Notes under the pieces: model-generated
What the model saw: the letters and a program-made list of their open reading frames with translations, nothing else
The model's database searches: none
Told to the model about the DNA's origin: nothing
Position numbers and translations under genes: made by a program
DNA from: Corynebacterium appendicis CIP 107643
Lineage (GTDB): Bacteria; Actinomycetota; Actinomycetes; Mycobacteriales; Mycobacteriaceae
Reading direction: 5' to 3'
Assembly (NCBI RefSeq): GCF_030408415.1
Contig: NZ_CP046976.1
Span: 2,084,372-2,148,371, forward strand
DNA: 64,000 nucleotides
In this document: one piece after another, positions 25,839 to 34,842 of the stretch
Layout: each line of letters opens with the position of its first letter
Numbering within the stretch: position 1 is the first letter of the stretch

Positions 25839-26966
25839 CTAACGGGAGCCGTCGATAAGCTGCTGCTGGACGCGCCGCGCGGCGGCGTCGATGCGCTCCG
25901 GCGGAATCTCCCCCTTCTCGACGGCAGCGACTGTGCTGTCGATCGCTTCGCCCAAGCCCTCGCCGGACGACCACAAGGCCTGGTCCGCGCCCGCCGCGAT
26001 GGCGTTGCGCACGGCTTCGGGGGTTGGCATGAGGTCGGTGATGGCGCGCATGCCGGACAGGTCGTCGGTGACCGCGACGCCGTCGAAGGGCTGGCCGCCG
26101 GGGTAATTGCCCTCGCGCAGCATGCGGTACGCGTTGGGGTTCAGCGAAGACGGAGAGCGCCCGTCGCCGACGCCGGGGACGACCATGTGCCCGACCATGA
26201 CCGACGCGTGCGGGAATTTCGGCAGGACGGCGGCATACGGCGCGAGGTCGAACGCGTTCAAGTCCTGGATCGGCGGCGTGTGCGCGAGGGTCTCGTGGGT
26301 GTCGCCGCTGGCACGGCCGTGACCGGGGAAATGCTTGAAGGTGGGGGTGACGCCGGCGTCGACAAGCCCCTGGGCGAATAGCACAGCGACTTCCGCGACA
26401 CGCTCCGGGGACGAGCCGAACGCCCGGTCGCCGACGATGTCGAGGCCAGCCGCGTCGACGTCGAGCAGCGGGGCGTAGTCGACGTTGATGCCGTATTCCG
26501 CGAGGGTGCGGCCGACGTCGTAGCCTTTGCCGCGGATGATCTCCGGCGGTTCCTGCGCGAGGTCGCGCGGCGTCGGAAACGAGCCGAGCACGTCGGAATG
26601 CCGTTGCACGCGGCCGCCTTCGAAGTCGATGCCGACGGAGAACGGGCGGTCGAATTCCTCCCGCAGCGCGTTGATGTTGCGGCCTTCTTCCGTAAGCAGC
26701 CCGGGGTCGGACCAGCTCGGCAGGAACAGCCCGCCGGCGCCGTGCTCAAGCGCGGCGCGCGCCTCGTCGTAGTTTTTCACGCCGACGACCATCAGCGAAG
26801 CGACGCGTTCGCGCAGGTCCGCGGGCAGGGCGGGCGGCGGGGTCTCGGTCACTGTGCGCGTTTCCGTCACCTCAACGGTCACCGGCTCCCGCGCTTCTTC
26901 GGGCCCCGCGCATGCGACGCAGACAACGCACGTCAGCGCGCCGACGGCCACGGCAACAGCACGCAT
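25839..26966 (-). CDS. Glycoside hydrolase family 3 N-terminal domain protein, NagZ-like beta-N-acetylglucosaminidase
   Basis: A 375-residue exported hydrolase. A hydrophobic signal (residues 5-20) ends at CVAC, an imperfect lipobox, so lipoprotein anchoring is likely. The family-3 barrel shows VGIDFEGGRVQR, the NagZ hallmark KHFPGHGRASGDTHETL with the catalytic His of the Asp/His dyad, and DDLSGMRAI with the nucleophile Asp (VTDDLSGM). It would cut N-acetylglucosamine from peptidoglycan fragments outside the membrane. ATG 26966 follows a GGGGG run; the frame continues far upstream but that extension is antisense to other genes. The VanW gene follows in the same direction. Confidence 0.87.
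   Translation of the reverse strand: MRAVAVAVGALTCVVCVACAGPEEAREPVTVEVTETRTVTETPPPALPADLRERVASLMVVGVKNYDEARAALEHGAGGLFLPSWSDPGLLTEEGRNINALREEFDRPFSVGIDFEGGRVQRHSDVLGSFPTPRDLAQEPPEIIRGKGYDVGRTLAEYGINVDYAPLLDVDAAGLDIVGDRAFGSSPERVAEVAVLFAQGLVDAGVTPTFKHFPGHGRASGDTHETLAHTPPIQDLNAFDLAPYAAVLPKFPHASVMVGHMVVPGVGDGRSPSSLNPNAYRMLREGNYPGGQPFDGVAVTDDLSGMRAITDLMPTPEAVRNAIAAGADQALWSSGEGLGEAIDSTVAAVEKGEIPPERIDAAARRVQQQLIDGSR
25851..25860 (+). repeat. Decamer GTCGATAAGC
   Basis: Antisense at the 3' end of the glycoside hydrolase gene, which reads Leu-Ile-Asp. Confidence 0.6.
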
Positions 26967-27025
26967 CGCGGGCACCCCCTCGTCTCTCGCTTCTCGACGT
27001 CTCCTTCCAGATCCTATCCCCCTGG

Positions 27026-27031
27026 TAACCT
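27026..27031 (+). promoter_or_regulatory. -10 element of a probable leaderless promoter (DUF2613 gene)
   Basis: TAACCT ends 8 bases before ATG 27040. Confidence 0.4.
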
Positions 27032-27039
27032 CAAGTCCC

Positions 27040-27255
27040 ATGACCTCCGTTATTCGCAGTGCCCGCTCGAGCCAGTCCTGGTCCCGCCGCACCTTAGGCC
27101 CCGTGCTGGCCAGCTCGGTGACCGGCATCGTGCTCGGCGTCATCGGCGTGGTGGGCATCGCGTCGTTCTCCGGACAGAACCAGGTGCCGTCCGGCAACGC
27201 CGTCCCCGCCGATGAGGCTGTGCTCGGCGGACCGGAGTACGGCTCCCGGCAGTAG
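27040..27255 (+). CDS. DUF2613 small membrane protein
   Basis: A 71-residue protein with a basic, Ser/Arg-rich N-terminus, one hydrophobic segment (about residues 24-45, LASSVTGIVLGVIGVVGIASF) and a short polar outer tail. This matches the DUF2613 family of corynebacteria and mycobacteria, often annotated as a secreted or membrane protein of unknown role. It directly precedes aftD: its TAG stop touches the aftD ATG with no gap, so the two are co-translated, as in C. glutamicum. A role in the AftD arabinosylation step is possible but unproven. ATG 27040 sits 8 bases from TAACCT, suggesting a leaderless transcript that begins here and includes aftD. Confidence 0.78.
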   Translation: MTSVIRSARSSQSWSRRTLGPVLASSVTGIVLGVIGVVGIASFSGQNQVPSGNAVPADEAVLGGPEYGSRQ

Positions 27256-30200
27256 ATGGCCGAGCCCGCGCCCGCGCCTGCACTGCGCCGCTTTTTCGGC
27301 GGTTTTTTCAGCCGCGTTTCCGGCCGCACGCACCTTGTCGGCTGGGTCGCGCTGACCCTTCTGGCCTTTCTGCAGGCCCCCGGGCGCACAGCCGCAGACA
27401 CCAAATTCGACCTCACTGCCGACCCCGGCGCATTCTTGGCCGCGGCGACCCACGCCTACACCGACCGGTTCACCCTCGGACAGATCCAGAACCAGGCCTA
27501 CGGCTACCTCTTCCCCCACGGCGCATTCTTCTGGCTGACGGAACCACTGCCGGACTGGGTGGCGCAGCGGATCTGGTGGGCCATCGTCATGGGGACCGCG
27601 TTCTCCGGGACGGTGGTGGTTGGAAGGCGGATGGGATTGAAGGGGGCGTCGTTAAGCATTGCTGCTTTTCTGTATGCGCTGAGCCCGCGCGTGCTGACGA
27701 CGCTCACCGCGATCTCGTCCGAGGCATGGCCCGTGGTGCTGGTGCCGTGGACGCTCGCTCCCCTGCTCGCGCCACGGCTGCGGCGGGGCGATGTCGCGGC
27801 GGCGGTGATTCCTGTGGCGCTGATGGGCGCGGTGAACGCGACCGCCACGATGATGGCGTGCCTGCCCGCATTCGTGCTGCTCATCTACCGCTGCGCGTGG
27901 AAGCCGCTCGCCGGCTGGCTGCTCGGCGTGGCACTTGTGTCTGCGTGGTGGATCGGGCCGCTGCTGGTGCTGGGGCGGTACTCGCCGCCGTTCACGGACT
28001 TCATCGAGTCGTCGTATGTGACCACGCGCTGGCTGAATCTGGCGGAGGTGCTGCGCGGCACCACCTCGTGGGCGCCGTTCGTGGACACGGAGCGCACCGC
28101 CGGGCACTTGCTCGTCGCGGAACCCGTGTTCGTGCTGGCCACGCTCGCTGTCGCCGCGTTCGGGGTGGCGGGGCTCGCACTGCGCAGCATGCCGTGGCGC
28201 GGTTACCTCGCTGTGCTGCTGTGCCTCGGCGTCGGGCTGCTCGCCGCCGCGCACGGGCCGTTCGGCGATGCGTGGCTTTCGCTTCTCGACGGCCCCGCCG
28301 CCCCCTTCCGCAACCTCCACAAGCTCGACCCGCTGGTGCGCCTGCCACTGGCTTTGGGTGCCGGGTACGCGCTGAGTCGCGCGCGCACGCCAGTGGTGGT
28401 GGCGGGCGTACTGGTCACGGTGCTCGCCACCTCGCCCGCGTGGACGCTGCGTCTGGCGCCGGAGGGGACGTGGACGGCGGTGTCATCTGATTGGCAGGAC
28501 GCCGCCGAGTTCATCGACGCGAACGCCGCCGGCACCCGCACCCTCGTCGTCCCGGAGGCGCAGTTCGCACGGCAGACCTGGGGCTGGACGCGCGACGAAC
28601 CGATTCAGAGCCTGACCTCGACCCGCTTCGCCGCGCGCGACGCTGTGCCGCTCGTCGACCCAGAAGCTGTCCGCGGCCTCGACGGCCAGGTGGCGGCCCT
28701 CGACCCCGAGGCCCTGCGCGCCATCGGCGTCGGTGCGGTGGCGGTGCGCGACGACTTGGCCTCAGGCCCTGAAGCGCCCTCGCTGGACGACTCCTTCGGC
28801 GAGCCCGAGCGCTTCGGGGACGTGACCGTCTACCTGCTCGAACCGCAGCGTGACATGATGATCTCGTCTGCCGACCTGCCCACCGTCGCCGGCGGCGGGG
28901 AGGTGCTGCCGCTGCTCGACCGCGCCTTCGGCTACTCGCCGCGCGCGATCGTGGGCTCTTCCGACGCCGATATCGTCACCGACACCCCGGCGCTGGCGAA
29001 GCGCAATTACGGCACTCTCACCGGCCCCAGCTCGTCCCACCTGCACGATCTTTCGGAGGGCGGCGAGATCCGCAACCGCGTCCCCGACTACCCGTCCAAT
29101 GCCCAGCGCGTGACCGTCACGGCTGAGGGCGGGAGCGTGCGGGCGTCGTCGTCCGCCTCCGACGCCACGTCCTTCGGCGGCGCAAGACCGGCGGAATCGT
29201 TGACGGCCGCCGTCGACGGTCTCGACGACACCGCCTGGCACCCCACCCCCGGCGACCGCTCCCCCTGGTTCGAGATCTCGCCCGACGACCCCGTGCGCGA
29301 GGTCACCGTGGCCGCCACCGACGACGTCGAGGCGACCGTCAGCTGGCCCGGCGGCTCCCGCGAGATCACGCTGGAGGCGGACGAGCCGCTCGCAGTCGGC
29401 GTCGGCACCGAGGACGCGCGGGTTGCCGGCCCGATCCGCGTCGCCCTGGACGAACCAGCCGGCATCAGCGAATTCGACGCCGGCGTGACGCGCACCGTCA
29501 CCGTGCCCGGGACCGGCGACACGTACTTCTTCCAGCGCCTTCTGCCCGCCGACGACGTCATCCGCCGCGCCTTCACCACCGACCGCCCCGCGACATGGGA
29601 GCTCACCCACGCAGCCGAAATCGACGGCGAACACCACGACGAAGGCCCCGTCGAGCTGCCCGCCGGCGAGCACACCATCGTCACCGACGCTGAAACAGTC
29701 GCGCTCACCCGCGCCGGGCACCCCAGTGCTGCCGCGTGGTCGCCTTTCGACGGCACCGTCTCGCCCTCCCCTTCCGACCGCCTCATCCTGACCACCCGGG
29801 CCTTCAACGACGGCCTGCGCGGAACGGTCAGCGGCCCGGACGGCAGCACCGTCCTCGAACCCGTGCGCGTCGACTCCGGCATGCAAGCCTTCCGCCTGCC
29901 CGCCGGCACCCAGGGCACCTTCACGATGAGCTTCGCCGGCGAGGGCTTCTTCCGCGCCAGCCTCATCTTCGGCGGCGCGCTCAGTCTGCTGGTCTTGGGA
30001 CTGTGCGTGCTGTGGAGCTCATGGACCCCGCCGGCGGCGCGGCCCGGCACACGGCACCACGGTTCTCACAACCAATCCGCGCTGGCCGTCTCGGCTGCGG
30101 CGGCCGTCGCTGCGGTCACAGCCGGCGGGCTGGCGGGCGCGGCGGCGTATGCGGCGACGTTCGCGATCCGCCGCTTCACGCTGATCCCGCCGTGGGCGCT

Positions 30201-30363
30201 CGGCGCTGGCGCGGCGGGGGTCATGGGCCTGTGGCTGGCGCGGGCACCGTGGCCGGCTGAGAATTACGCGGGGGATTCTGCGGCGGTGACGGTCGCGGGC
30301 TGCGTCGCGGTGAGTTGTGTCGCAGCCAGTGCATGGCGGGGGCCTCGACAAGCTCGTAGCTGA
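27256..30363 (+). CDS. aftD: Alpha-(1->3)-arabinofuranosyltransferase AftD
   Basis: A giant 1035-residue membrane glycosyltransferase of the GT-C class. The N-terminal half has many membrane spans with a first outer loop rich in acidic residues (DTKFDLTADPGAFL, the region expected to hold the catalytic Asp); residues about 490-910 are a large outer region with carbohydrate-binding-like beta domains; two more spans follow near residues 915 and 970. In mycobacteria and corynebacteria AftD uses decaprenyl-phosphoryl-arabinose to branch arabinan. It is shorter than the mycobacterial protein. The 3' end overlaps the convergent TmaT-like gene by 143 bp, unusual for two long genes. It starts immediately after DUF2613. 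Confidence 0.9.
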   Translation: MAEPAPAPALRRFFGGFFSRVSGRTHLVGWVALTLLAFLQAPGRTAADTKFDLTADPGAFLAAATHAYTDRFTLGQIQNQAYGYLFPHGAFFWLTEPLPDWVAQRIWWAIVMGTAFSGTVVVGRRMGLKGASLSIAAFLYALSPRVLTTLTAISSEAWPVVLVPWTLAPLLAPRLRRGDVAAAVIPVALMGAVNATATMMACLPAFVLLIYRCAWKPLAGWLLGVALVSAWWIGPLLVLGRYSPPFTDFIESSYVTTRWLNLAEVLRGTTSWAPFVDTERTAGHLLVAEPVFVLATLAVAAFGVAGLALRSMPWRGYLAVLLCLGVGLLAAAHGPFGDAWLSLLDGPAAPFRNLHKLDPLVRLPLALGAGYALSRARTPVVVAGVLVTVLATSPAWTLRLAPEGTWTAVSSDWQDAAEFIDANAAGTRTLVVPEAQFARQTWGWTRDEPIQSLTSTRFAARDAVPLVDPEAVRGLDGQVAALDPEALRAIGVGAVAVRDDLASGPEAPSLDDSFGEPERFGDVTVYLLEPQRDMMISSADLPTVAGGGEVLPLLDRAFGYSPRAIVGSSDADIVTDTPALAKRNYGTLTGPSSSHLHDLSEGGEIRNRVPDYPSNAQRVTVTAEGGSVRASSSASDATSFGGARPAESLTAAVDGLDDTAWHPTPGDRSPWFEISPDDPVREVTVAATDDVEATVSWPGGSREITLEADEPLAVGVGTEDARVAGPIRVALDEPAGISEFDAGVTRTVTVPGTGDTYFFQRLLPADDVIRRAFTTDRPATWELTHAAEIDGEHHDEGPVELPAGEHTIVTDAETVALTRAGHPSAAAWSPFDGTVSPSPSDRLILTTRAFNDGLRGTVSGPDGSTVLEPVRVDSGMQAFRLPAGTQGTFTMSFAGEGFFRASLIFGGALSLLVLGLCVLWSSWTPPAARPGTRHHGSHNQSALAVSAAAAVAAVTAGGLAGAAAYAATFAIRRFTLIPPWALGAGAAGVMGLWLARAPWPAENYAGDSAAVTVAGCVAVSCVAASAWRGPRQARS

Positions 30364-31378
30364 TGTAGCTCACGGCCACCGACACCACGACGGTGAAGGC
30401 GAGCACGAGAGCGAAGTCGATCACGCGTCCGGTGAACAGCTCGCGGCCGAGAACCGGGAACGCGAGTTCCAGCACCGCGACATGCCACAGGAAGATCGAG
30501 TAGGACCAGCGCCCCAGCGCGCGCATCACGGGGCTGGCCAGAACGCCGCCGTAGCGCCGCGGCGCCAGCGCGAACGGCGCGAGCCACAGCGCGGCGAAGA
30601 CGGTGCCCAGGATGATCCGGGCGTTGAACTCTGACGGGCTCGGGTGGGTCAGCCCTTGCGGGCCGACCCACTCCTGTCCGGCGAGCCACGCGACGCCCAG
30701 CGCGAGCATGGGAAACGCCCACCGCGCACGGCCGGACACGCGCAGACGCACCCCGGCGCGCTCCAGCTCCGCGCAGCCCAGCCCGACGGCGAACCACGGG
30801 GCGTACGACGGCGGGAAGATCTGGAGGTTGAGGGGGGCGTCGAGGCCGTCGATGAGCCACGGCCAGGCCAGCCCGAATAACACAGCGCCGGCAAGCAGGA
30901 CCGCGCGCACCCGCTGCCCCGCGACGAGATAGAGCGGAAGCACAAAGTAGAACGCCACCTCGATGCACAGCGACCACATTTGCGTCAGCCCGGGCACGAG
31001 CCCGTCTGGGACGTAGACCTGCACCAAAAAGAGGTTGGCCAGCGCCTGCTGCCAGCTCAAACCAGACAGGCTGGGCAGCGCGGCCATCACCACCACGGCG
31101 CACACGAGGTACGCCGGCAGGATGCGGGTGAGGCGGTGGGAGGGGTACGTCGCTAAGCGTGCTTGTCCGCGCGCCAACAGGAAAGCCGACAGGGCGAAGA
31201 ACACGGCGACGAAGAAATCGAAGCGTTCGAACAGCGCGCTGCCCAGGCCGGTCTGGAAGGAGACGTGCGTGACCACGATCCCCAGGGCGGCGACCGCGCG
31301 CAGGCCCTCGAGTTCGGGGAGGATCGGGTAAAGGCGCTTGCTAGTGTTCGAGATACTGCAAGTGTAAAGGAGGGCCAT
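30221..31378 (-). CDS. Acyltransferase 3 family membrane protein, TmaT-like
   Basis: A 385-residue protein with about ten membrane spans and the acyltransferase-3 signature at its start: LEGLRAVAALGIVVTHV (with the conserved Arg and His), FFAVFFALSAFLLA (the family's FFxxSGFL-type motif with Ala for Gly) and RRILPAYLV-type SHRLTRILPAYL. The last 45 residues are a Pro/Arg-rich tail encoded opposite the end of aftD. In C. glutamicum TmaT, beside aftD, acetylates trehalose corynomycolate so that CmpL1 can export it; position and family support the same role here. The ATG at 31378 interlocks with the divergent gene's ATG (shared CATG). Confidence 0.8.
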   Translation of the reverse strand: MALLYTCSISNTSKRLYPILPELEGLRAVAALGIVVTHVSFQTGLGSALFERFDFFVAVFFALSAFLLARGQARLATYPSHRLTRILPAYLVCAVVVMAALPSLSGLSWQQALANLFLVQVYVPDGLVPGLTQMWSLCIEVAFYFVLPLYLVAGQRVRAVLLAGAVLFGLAWPWLIDGLDAPLNLQIFPPSYAPWFAVGLGCAELERAGVRLRVSGRARWAFPMLALGVAWLAGQEWVGPQGLTHPSPSEFNARIILGTVFAALWLAPFALAPRRYGGVLASPVMRALGRWSYSIFLWHVAVLELAFPVLGRELFTGRVIDFALVLAFTVVVSVAVSYISYELVEAPAMHWLRHNSPRRSPRPSPPQNPPRNSQPATVPAPATGP

Positions 31379-32012
31379 GAAGCGGCTGTACTGGTGCGTC
31401 GCCGTGTTCGTCGTCGGCATGGTCCTGGGGACAATGGTGGCGCCACCGATCGTCACGGCGATGAAACCGCTGAAAAACGGTGTCACGACGTTGACGTGGA
31501 CCGGAGGGGTCACCGAGGAAATCGAGGTTGCCGGCGCGAAGAAGGACGCCACCGTGACCGTGCGCGGGCCGGGCGGCGAATACAGCGACGAGATTTCCCG
31601 CTACACCGCCGAAACTTCGCGCGGCCTGGTCTTTCTCTTCCCCTTCAAGCCGGACCGCCGCAGCTTCCGCTTCTACGACCCGGCGGGCGACGCGCAGGGC
31701 ACCGTCGACTACGTGGGCCCCGGGCGCGTCGACGGGCTGGGCACGTACGAATTCCACGGCACCTTCGACGGCGACGACTACCACGCCGAGCGCACCTTCG
31801 AGGTTGAGCGCCGCACGGGCACGCTGATAGATGCGACGTGGGAGACAGCCGACGGCACGCGCACGCTTGACGACGCCACACGTGCCGCCCAACTCTCCCT
31901 CGCCCACGACCGGGTGCGCGTGCTGAAGATCCTGCAATTCCTCGCGTGGCTGGGCGGGTTCATGGCTGTCGTCGCCGCGGCTGCGGGAGTGGTGATCTTT
32001 GTCCGGCGGTAG
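31377..32012 (+). CDS. DUF3068-like membrane-anchored protein
   Basis: A 211-residue protein with a membrane span at each end (about residues 4-25 and 185-208) and a soluble beta-rich domain between. Segments such as HAERTFEVERRTGTLIDATWE resemble the actinobacterial DUF3068 family (sometimes called PorA family), which has the same two-span layout but is longer; I call it DUF3068-like with moderate certainty. The domain would face outside. AAAGGAGGG gives a strong ribosome site for ATG 31377, with TAGTGT about 30 bases further up. The next membrane-protein gene overlaps it by 14 bp, so they form an operon within the AftD/TmaT/MtrP envelope block. Confidence 0.65.
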   Translation: MKRLYWCVAVFVVGMVLGTMVAPPIVTAMKPLKNGVTTLTWTGGVTEEIEVAGAKKDATVTVRGPGGEYSDEISRYTAETSRGLVFLFPFKPDRRSFRFYDPAGDAQGTVDYVGPGRVDGLGTYEFHGTFDGDDYHAERTFEVERRTGTLIDATWETADGTRTLDDATRAAQLSLAHDRVRVLKILQFLAWLGGFMAVVAAAAGVVIFVRR

Positions 32013-33537
32013 CTGGTGGCCCCGCACTGCGCTCACCGCGTGGGGCGTCCTCCTCGTCGGCGCGCTGACCTGGCCGTTTTTGATGTCTTTCGCGTCGCCG
32101 TCGGCGGCTTTCGCACTGCGCGACATGATGGTGCTGCCCCACCCGGCGCTCACTCACGCGGCGGTGGGGTTCGGCGATTTAGCGGCGAGGAATGCGCCGC
32201 AGGATGGGGTGCTGGCGGCCGTCGGCACGCTTGTTCCTGCGACGTGGTTCGTGGCGGCGCTCATGGTCGCGGGCGCTGGCGCGGCTGCATGGGTCGGCGC
32301 GCAGGTGGGGTCCCGGCCGTGGACGCGCGCGGCCGCGATGACGGTGGCGGTGTGGAATCCGTTCGTCGTCGAGCGCCTCCTACAGGGCCAGTGGTCGCTG
32401 GCGCTCGCCGCGTGGCTGCTGCCCGCCGTGGCCCTGTGCCGCGGTCCGGGTCAGCTGCTGGCTATCTGCGGCGCGTCGCTCACGCCGACGGGAGGCATAT
32501 TCGCACTACTCACAAGCTTGACGACGACCCGCCCCACCACCTTCTTCTCCCTTGCGGCCTGCCTGCCGTGGATGGTGCCCGCGCTTCTCGGCGGCGTCGG
32601 CGCCGGCGCTGGTTCGGGGACTGCATCCGCCGACTCCGCCGCCGCCTTCGCTCCGCGAGCGGAGACTTTCACCGGCACCCTCGGCGCGCTGCTCGGGCTG
32701 GGCGGGATCTGGAATGCCGGCGTCGTTCCACCGTCGCGCTCTGCCGGATTCGCCTTGGCCGGCGTCGTCTTGTTCGCGGTGCTGTGTTTGGCGTGGCGGC
32801 ATGTGCCCCGGCCTCTTTTAGCCCTCGCCGCCTGCGGTTTCGCTGTTCCGCTCGTCTCGTGGCTGCTGCCCGGCGCGATGGCGTGGTTCGTGTCGACCAT
32901 CCCCGGCGGGGGTTTGCTGCGCGATGCCCAGAAATTCGTCGCCCTGGCTTTGCCCGCGTTCGTCGTCGCCGCCGCGCGCCTCGACCGCGTGGATCTGCGC
33001 TTGCCCGCCGTTGCTCTGCTGCTCGCCGTGGTCCAGGTCCCGGACGCCCCGCGCGCTGTCGCCGCGCTCGCCCCTGTGCACGTCACCGTGCCCGACGTCG
33101 ACCACCGCGGCCGCGACATCTTCTTCGACGGCCGCCCCCACCTGCTCACCCGCCCGGACGGCATCCCCATCGTCGACCCGGCCACCAAGGCCATGAACGT
33201 CGTCGAATCCGGCGAACTCATCGTCGACGGCACCGTCGTCGACCATCCTTCCCCGCGTTGGCGCGCCACGGCCGATATTTTCGGCACAGTGCCGCGGCCT
33301 GAGTCGCTTTCGGACTCTGCTTCAGGGGGAGACCCCGCCGTCCAGCGCTACTACTCCGACCCGCAGGTCGCACTCGTCGTCTACCCCGACGGCTCGGTTG
33401 AGGATACGGGCTACCCCGCCCGCGCGCTGCCCCGCGCCGGCATCGCGCTGCTGTTGCTGTGGTTCCTGCTGCCGCTACTGGCGGCCGTGCTGTTTTTCGT
33501 CCGGTTACGCCGCCCGATTCCACGCGAACGCGCATGA
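31999..33537 (+). CDS. Large polytopic membrane protein of the AftD-MtrP envelope block
   Basis: A 512-residue protein with ten or more hydrophobic segments concentrated in residues 12-350 and a final span near 475-500; between them an outer soluble part (about 355-470) is rich in Asp, Pro and Val. The layout (GT-C-like membrane bundle with an early acidic loop, PATWF and later RDAQKFVALALPAF) recalls polyprenyl-dependent glycosyltransferases, but I see no definitive catalytic motif and do not assign a function. A gene in this position is conserved in C. glutamicum as a membrane protein. The start is TTG 31999 (overlapping the upstream gene by 14 bp); no better start is in frame. Confidence 0.75.
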   Translation: MSGGSWWPRTALTAWGVLLVGALTWPFLMSFASPSAAFALRDMMVLPHPALTHAAVGFGDLAARNAPQDGVLAAVGTLVPATWFVAALMVAGAGAAAWVGAQVGSRPWTRAAAMTVAVWNPFVVERLLQGQWSLALAAWLLPAVALCRGPGQLLAICGASLTPTGGIFALLTSLTTTRPTTFFSLAACLPWMVPALLGGVGAGAGSGTASADSAAAFAPRAETFTGTLGALLGLGGIWNAGVVPPSRSAGFALAGVVLFAVLCLAWRHVPRPLLALAACGFAVPLVSWLLPGAMAWFVSTIPGGGLLRDAQKFVALALPAFVVAAARLDRVDLRLPAVALLLAVVQVPDAPRAVAALAPVHVTVPDVDHRGRDIFFDGRPHLLTRPDGIPIVDPATKAMNVVESGELIVDGTVVDHPSPRWRATADIFGTVPRPESLSDSASGGDPAVQRYYSDPQVALVVYPDGSVEDTGYPARALPRAGIALLLLWFLLPLLAAVLFFVRLRRPIPRERA

Positions 33538-33549
33538 ACTGTTCCCCAG

Positions 33550-33634
33550 GAATTGCTGCTCATCAATCGGGAAAGAGCATTGGCCGGGCCGAGCTTCACT
33601 CGGTTCATGCCCGGTAATTCATGCGCAGCAGTTC
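33550..33634. repeat. Long nested palindrome between convergent genes
   Basis: GAATTGCTGCTCATCAAT (33550-33567) matches the reverse complement of 33617-33634 at 15 of 18 positions; inside lies CCGGGC (33584-33589) / GCCCGG (33609-33614) and CGAG/CTCG at the tip. It lies between two converging genes and may act as a bidirectional terminator, though T-runs are absent. Confidence 0.5.
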
Positions 33635-33696
33635 ATGAGCCCCTCCCCCCAACACCATGCGTCGAGCAATCCCCGCGGTGTCACGCGGAGGCGGCG

Positions 33697-34776
33697 TTAC
33701 GTGAACGAGCCGACAACCCGGCTGAGCAGCGCGGCGAATTTCCGGCCGGTTTCCTGCCACGAGTACTGGGAGGCGCGGTGACGGGCGGCGGCACCGAGCG
33801 CGGTACGGCGGTCGGGGTCGGAGACAAGCTCGCGGACGGCGGCACGGAATTCGGCCTCAGTGTCGACGAGGACGCCGGTCTCGCCGTCGGCAATGGAGTC
33901 GCGCAGGCCACCAGCCTCGCGGTAGCCGACGGTGGGAACGCCGTGCTGGCCGGCCTCGATGACCGCGATGCCCCACCCCTCCTTCGCGGACGGCATGAGG
34001 TGCAGGTCGGACCGGGCGAGCAGGGCGTGCTTCAAGTCGTCGCCGACGTGGCCGTGGAAAATGACGCGGTCGCCGAGATCGGCGGCGTAGGCGCGCAGCT
34101 GGTCCTCCCACCAGCCGGAGCCGACAATGTCGAGAACCACGCCGGGCAGGTCGCGGACAGTGTCGATGGCCTGCTCGATCCGCTTGTGCGGCACCAACCG
34201 CGACAGCACCACGAGGTGGGTCTTCCCGTCGGGCTTCAGCGACGGCAAGTCGGCGGGAACGGGGTCGACACCGTTTTCGATGATGGCGATGTCCCCGCGG
34301 TTCACGCCGAGTGCGACCAGGTCCGCGCGCGACGCCTCCGACACGGTCACGTACTGCGCGCCCCGGTACACCAGCGGCGCCAGCTCCGACTCCAAGAACC
34401 ACCCCAACCGCCCGATCACGGGACCGGCGACAGGCCACTGCTCCTGGTGGCAATGGTGCGTCAGCAGCACCACAGGTTTGCGCGTGAACAGCCGCGCGAA
34501 GAACGGAATGCCATTTTGCGTATCGACGACCACGTCCGCCCCACTCCCCCACACCGCGAAAGGAGCGCGCAGATAGACGGTGTACTTGCCGCCGTAGCGG
34601 CGGAAACGGATGCCGTCGCGGAGCGAGCGATGCGGTGCGTCTGTGTGGCTGGCGCTGCGGTAGATGACCTCGTGTCCTTGGCTGGCCAGGTACGCCCCGA
34701 CGCGTTCCAGGTAGCGTTCGCTGCCGCCGCCTTGGGGGTGGGTGGTGTCGCGCCAACACAGCAAGAGGATCTTCAT
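33697..34776 (-). CDS. GT4 family glycosyltransferase
   Basis: A 359-residue GT-B enzyme. The N-terminus reads MKILLLCWRDTTHPQGGGSERYL with the Gly-rich acceptor loop; the C-terminal half carries the family-4 donor site: VVLSRLVPHKRIEQAID and MPSAKEGWGIAVIEAGQHGVPTVGY (the EX7E motif EGWGIAVIE). No membrane span, so it is cytoplasmic or peripheral, and it would use a nucleotide-sugar. The acceptor is unknown; its place between AftD/TmaT and MtrP suggests an envelope glycolipid. It converges with the membrane-protein operon and diverges from mtrP. Confidence 0.87.
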   Translation of the reverse strand: MKILLLCWRDTTHPQGGGSERYLERVGAYLASQGHEVIYRSASHTDAPHRSLRDGIRFRRYGGKYTVYLRAPFAVWGSGADVVVDTQNGIPFFARLFTRKPVVLLTHHCHQEQWPVAGPVIGRLGWFLESELAPLVYRGAQYVTVSEASRADLVALGVNRGDIAIIENGVDPVPADLPSLKPDGKTHLVVLSRLVPHKRIEQAIDTVRDLPGVVLDIVGSGWWEDQLRAYAADLGDRVIFHGHVGDDLKHALLARSDLHLMPSAKEGWGIAVIEAGQHGVPTVGYREAGGLRDSIADGETGVLVDTEAEFRAAVRELVSDPDRRTALGAAARHRASQYSWQETGRKFAALLSRVVGSFT

Positions 34777-34829
34777 CCCGGCTGATCTTACGCGGGTGCG
34801 AGATTCGCAGCGTGAGTGATTGCGGGTGT

Positions 34830-34835
34830 TAGTGT
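34830..34835 (+). promoter_or_regulatory. -10 element of a probable leaderless promoter (mtrP-like gene)
   Basis: TAGTGT ends 7 bases before ATG 34843, and no ribosome-binding site is visible. Confidence 0.5.
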
Positions 34836-34842
34836 CACTGAA

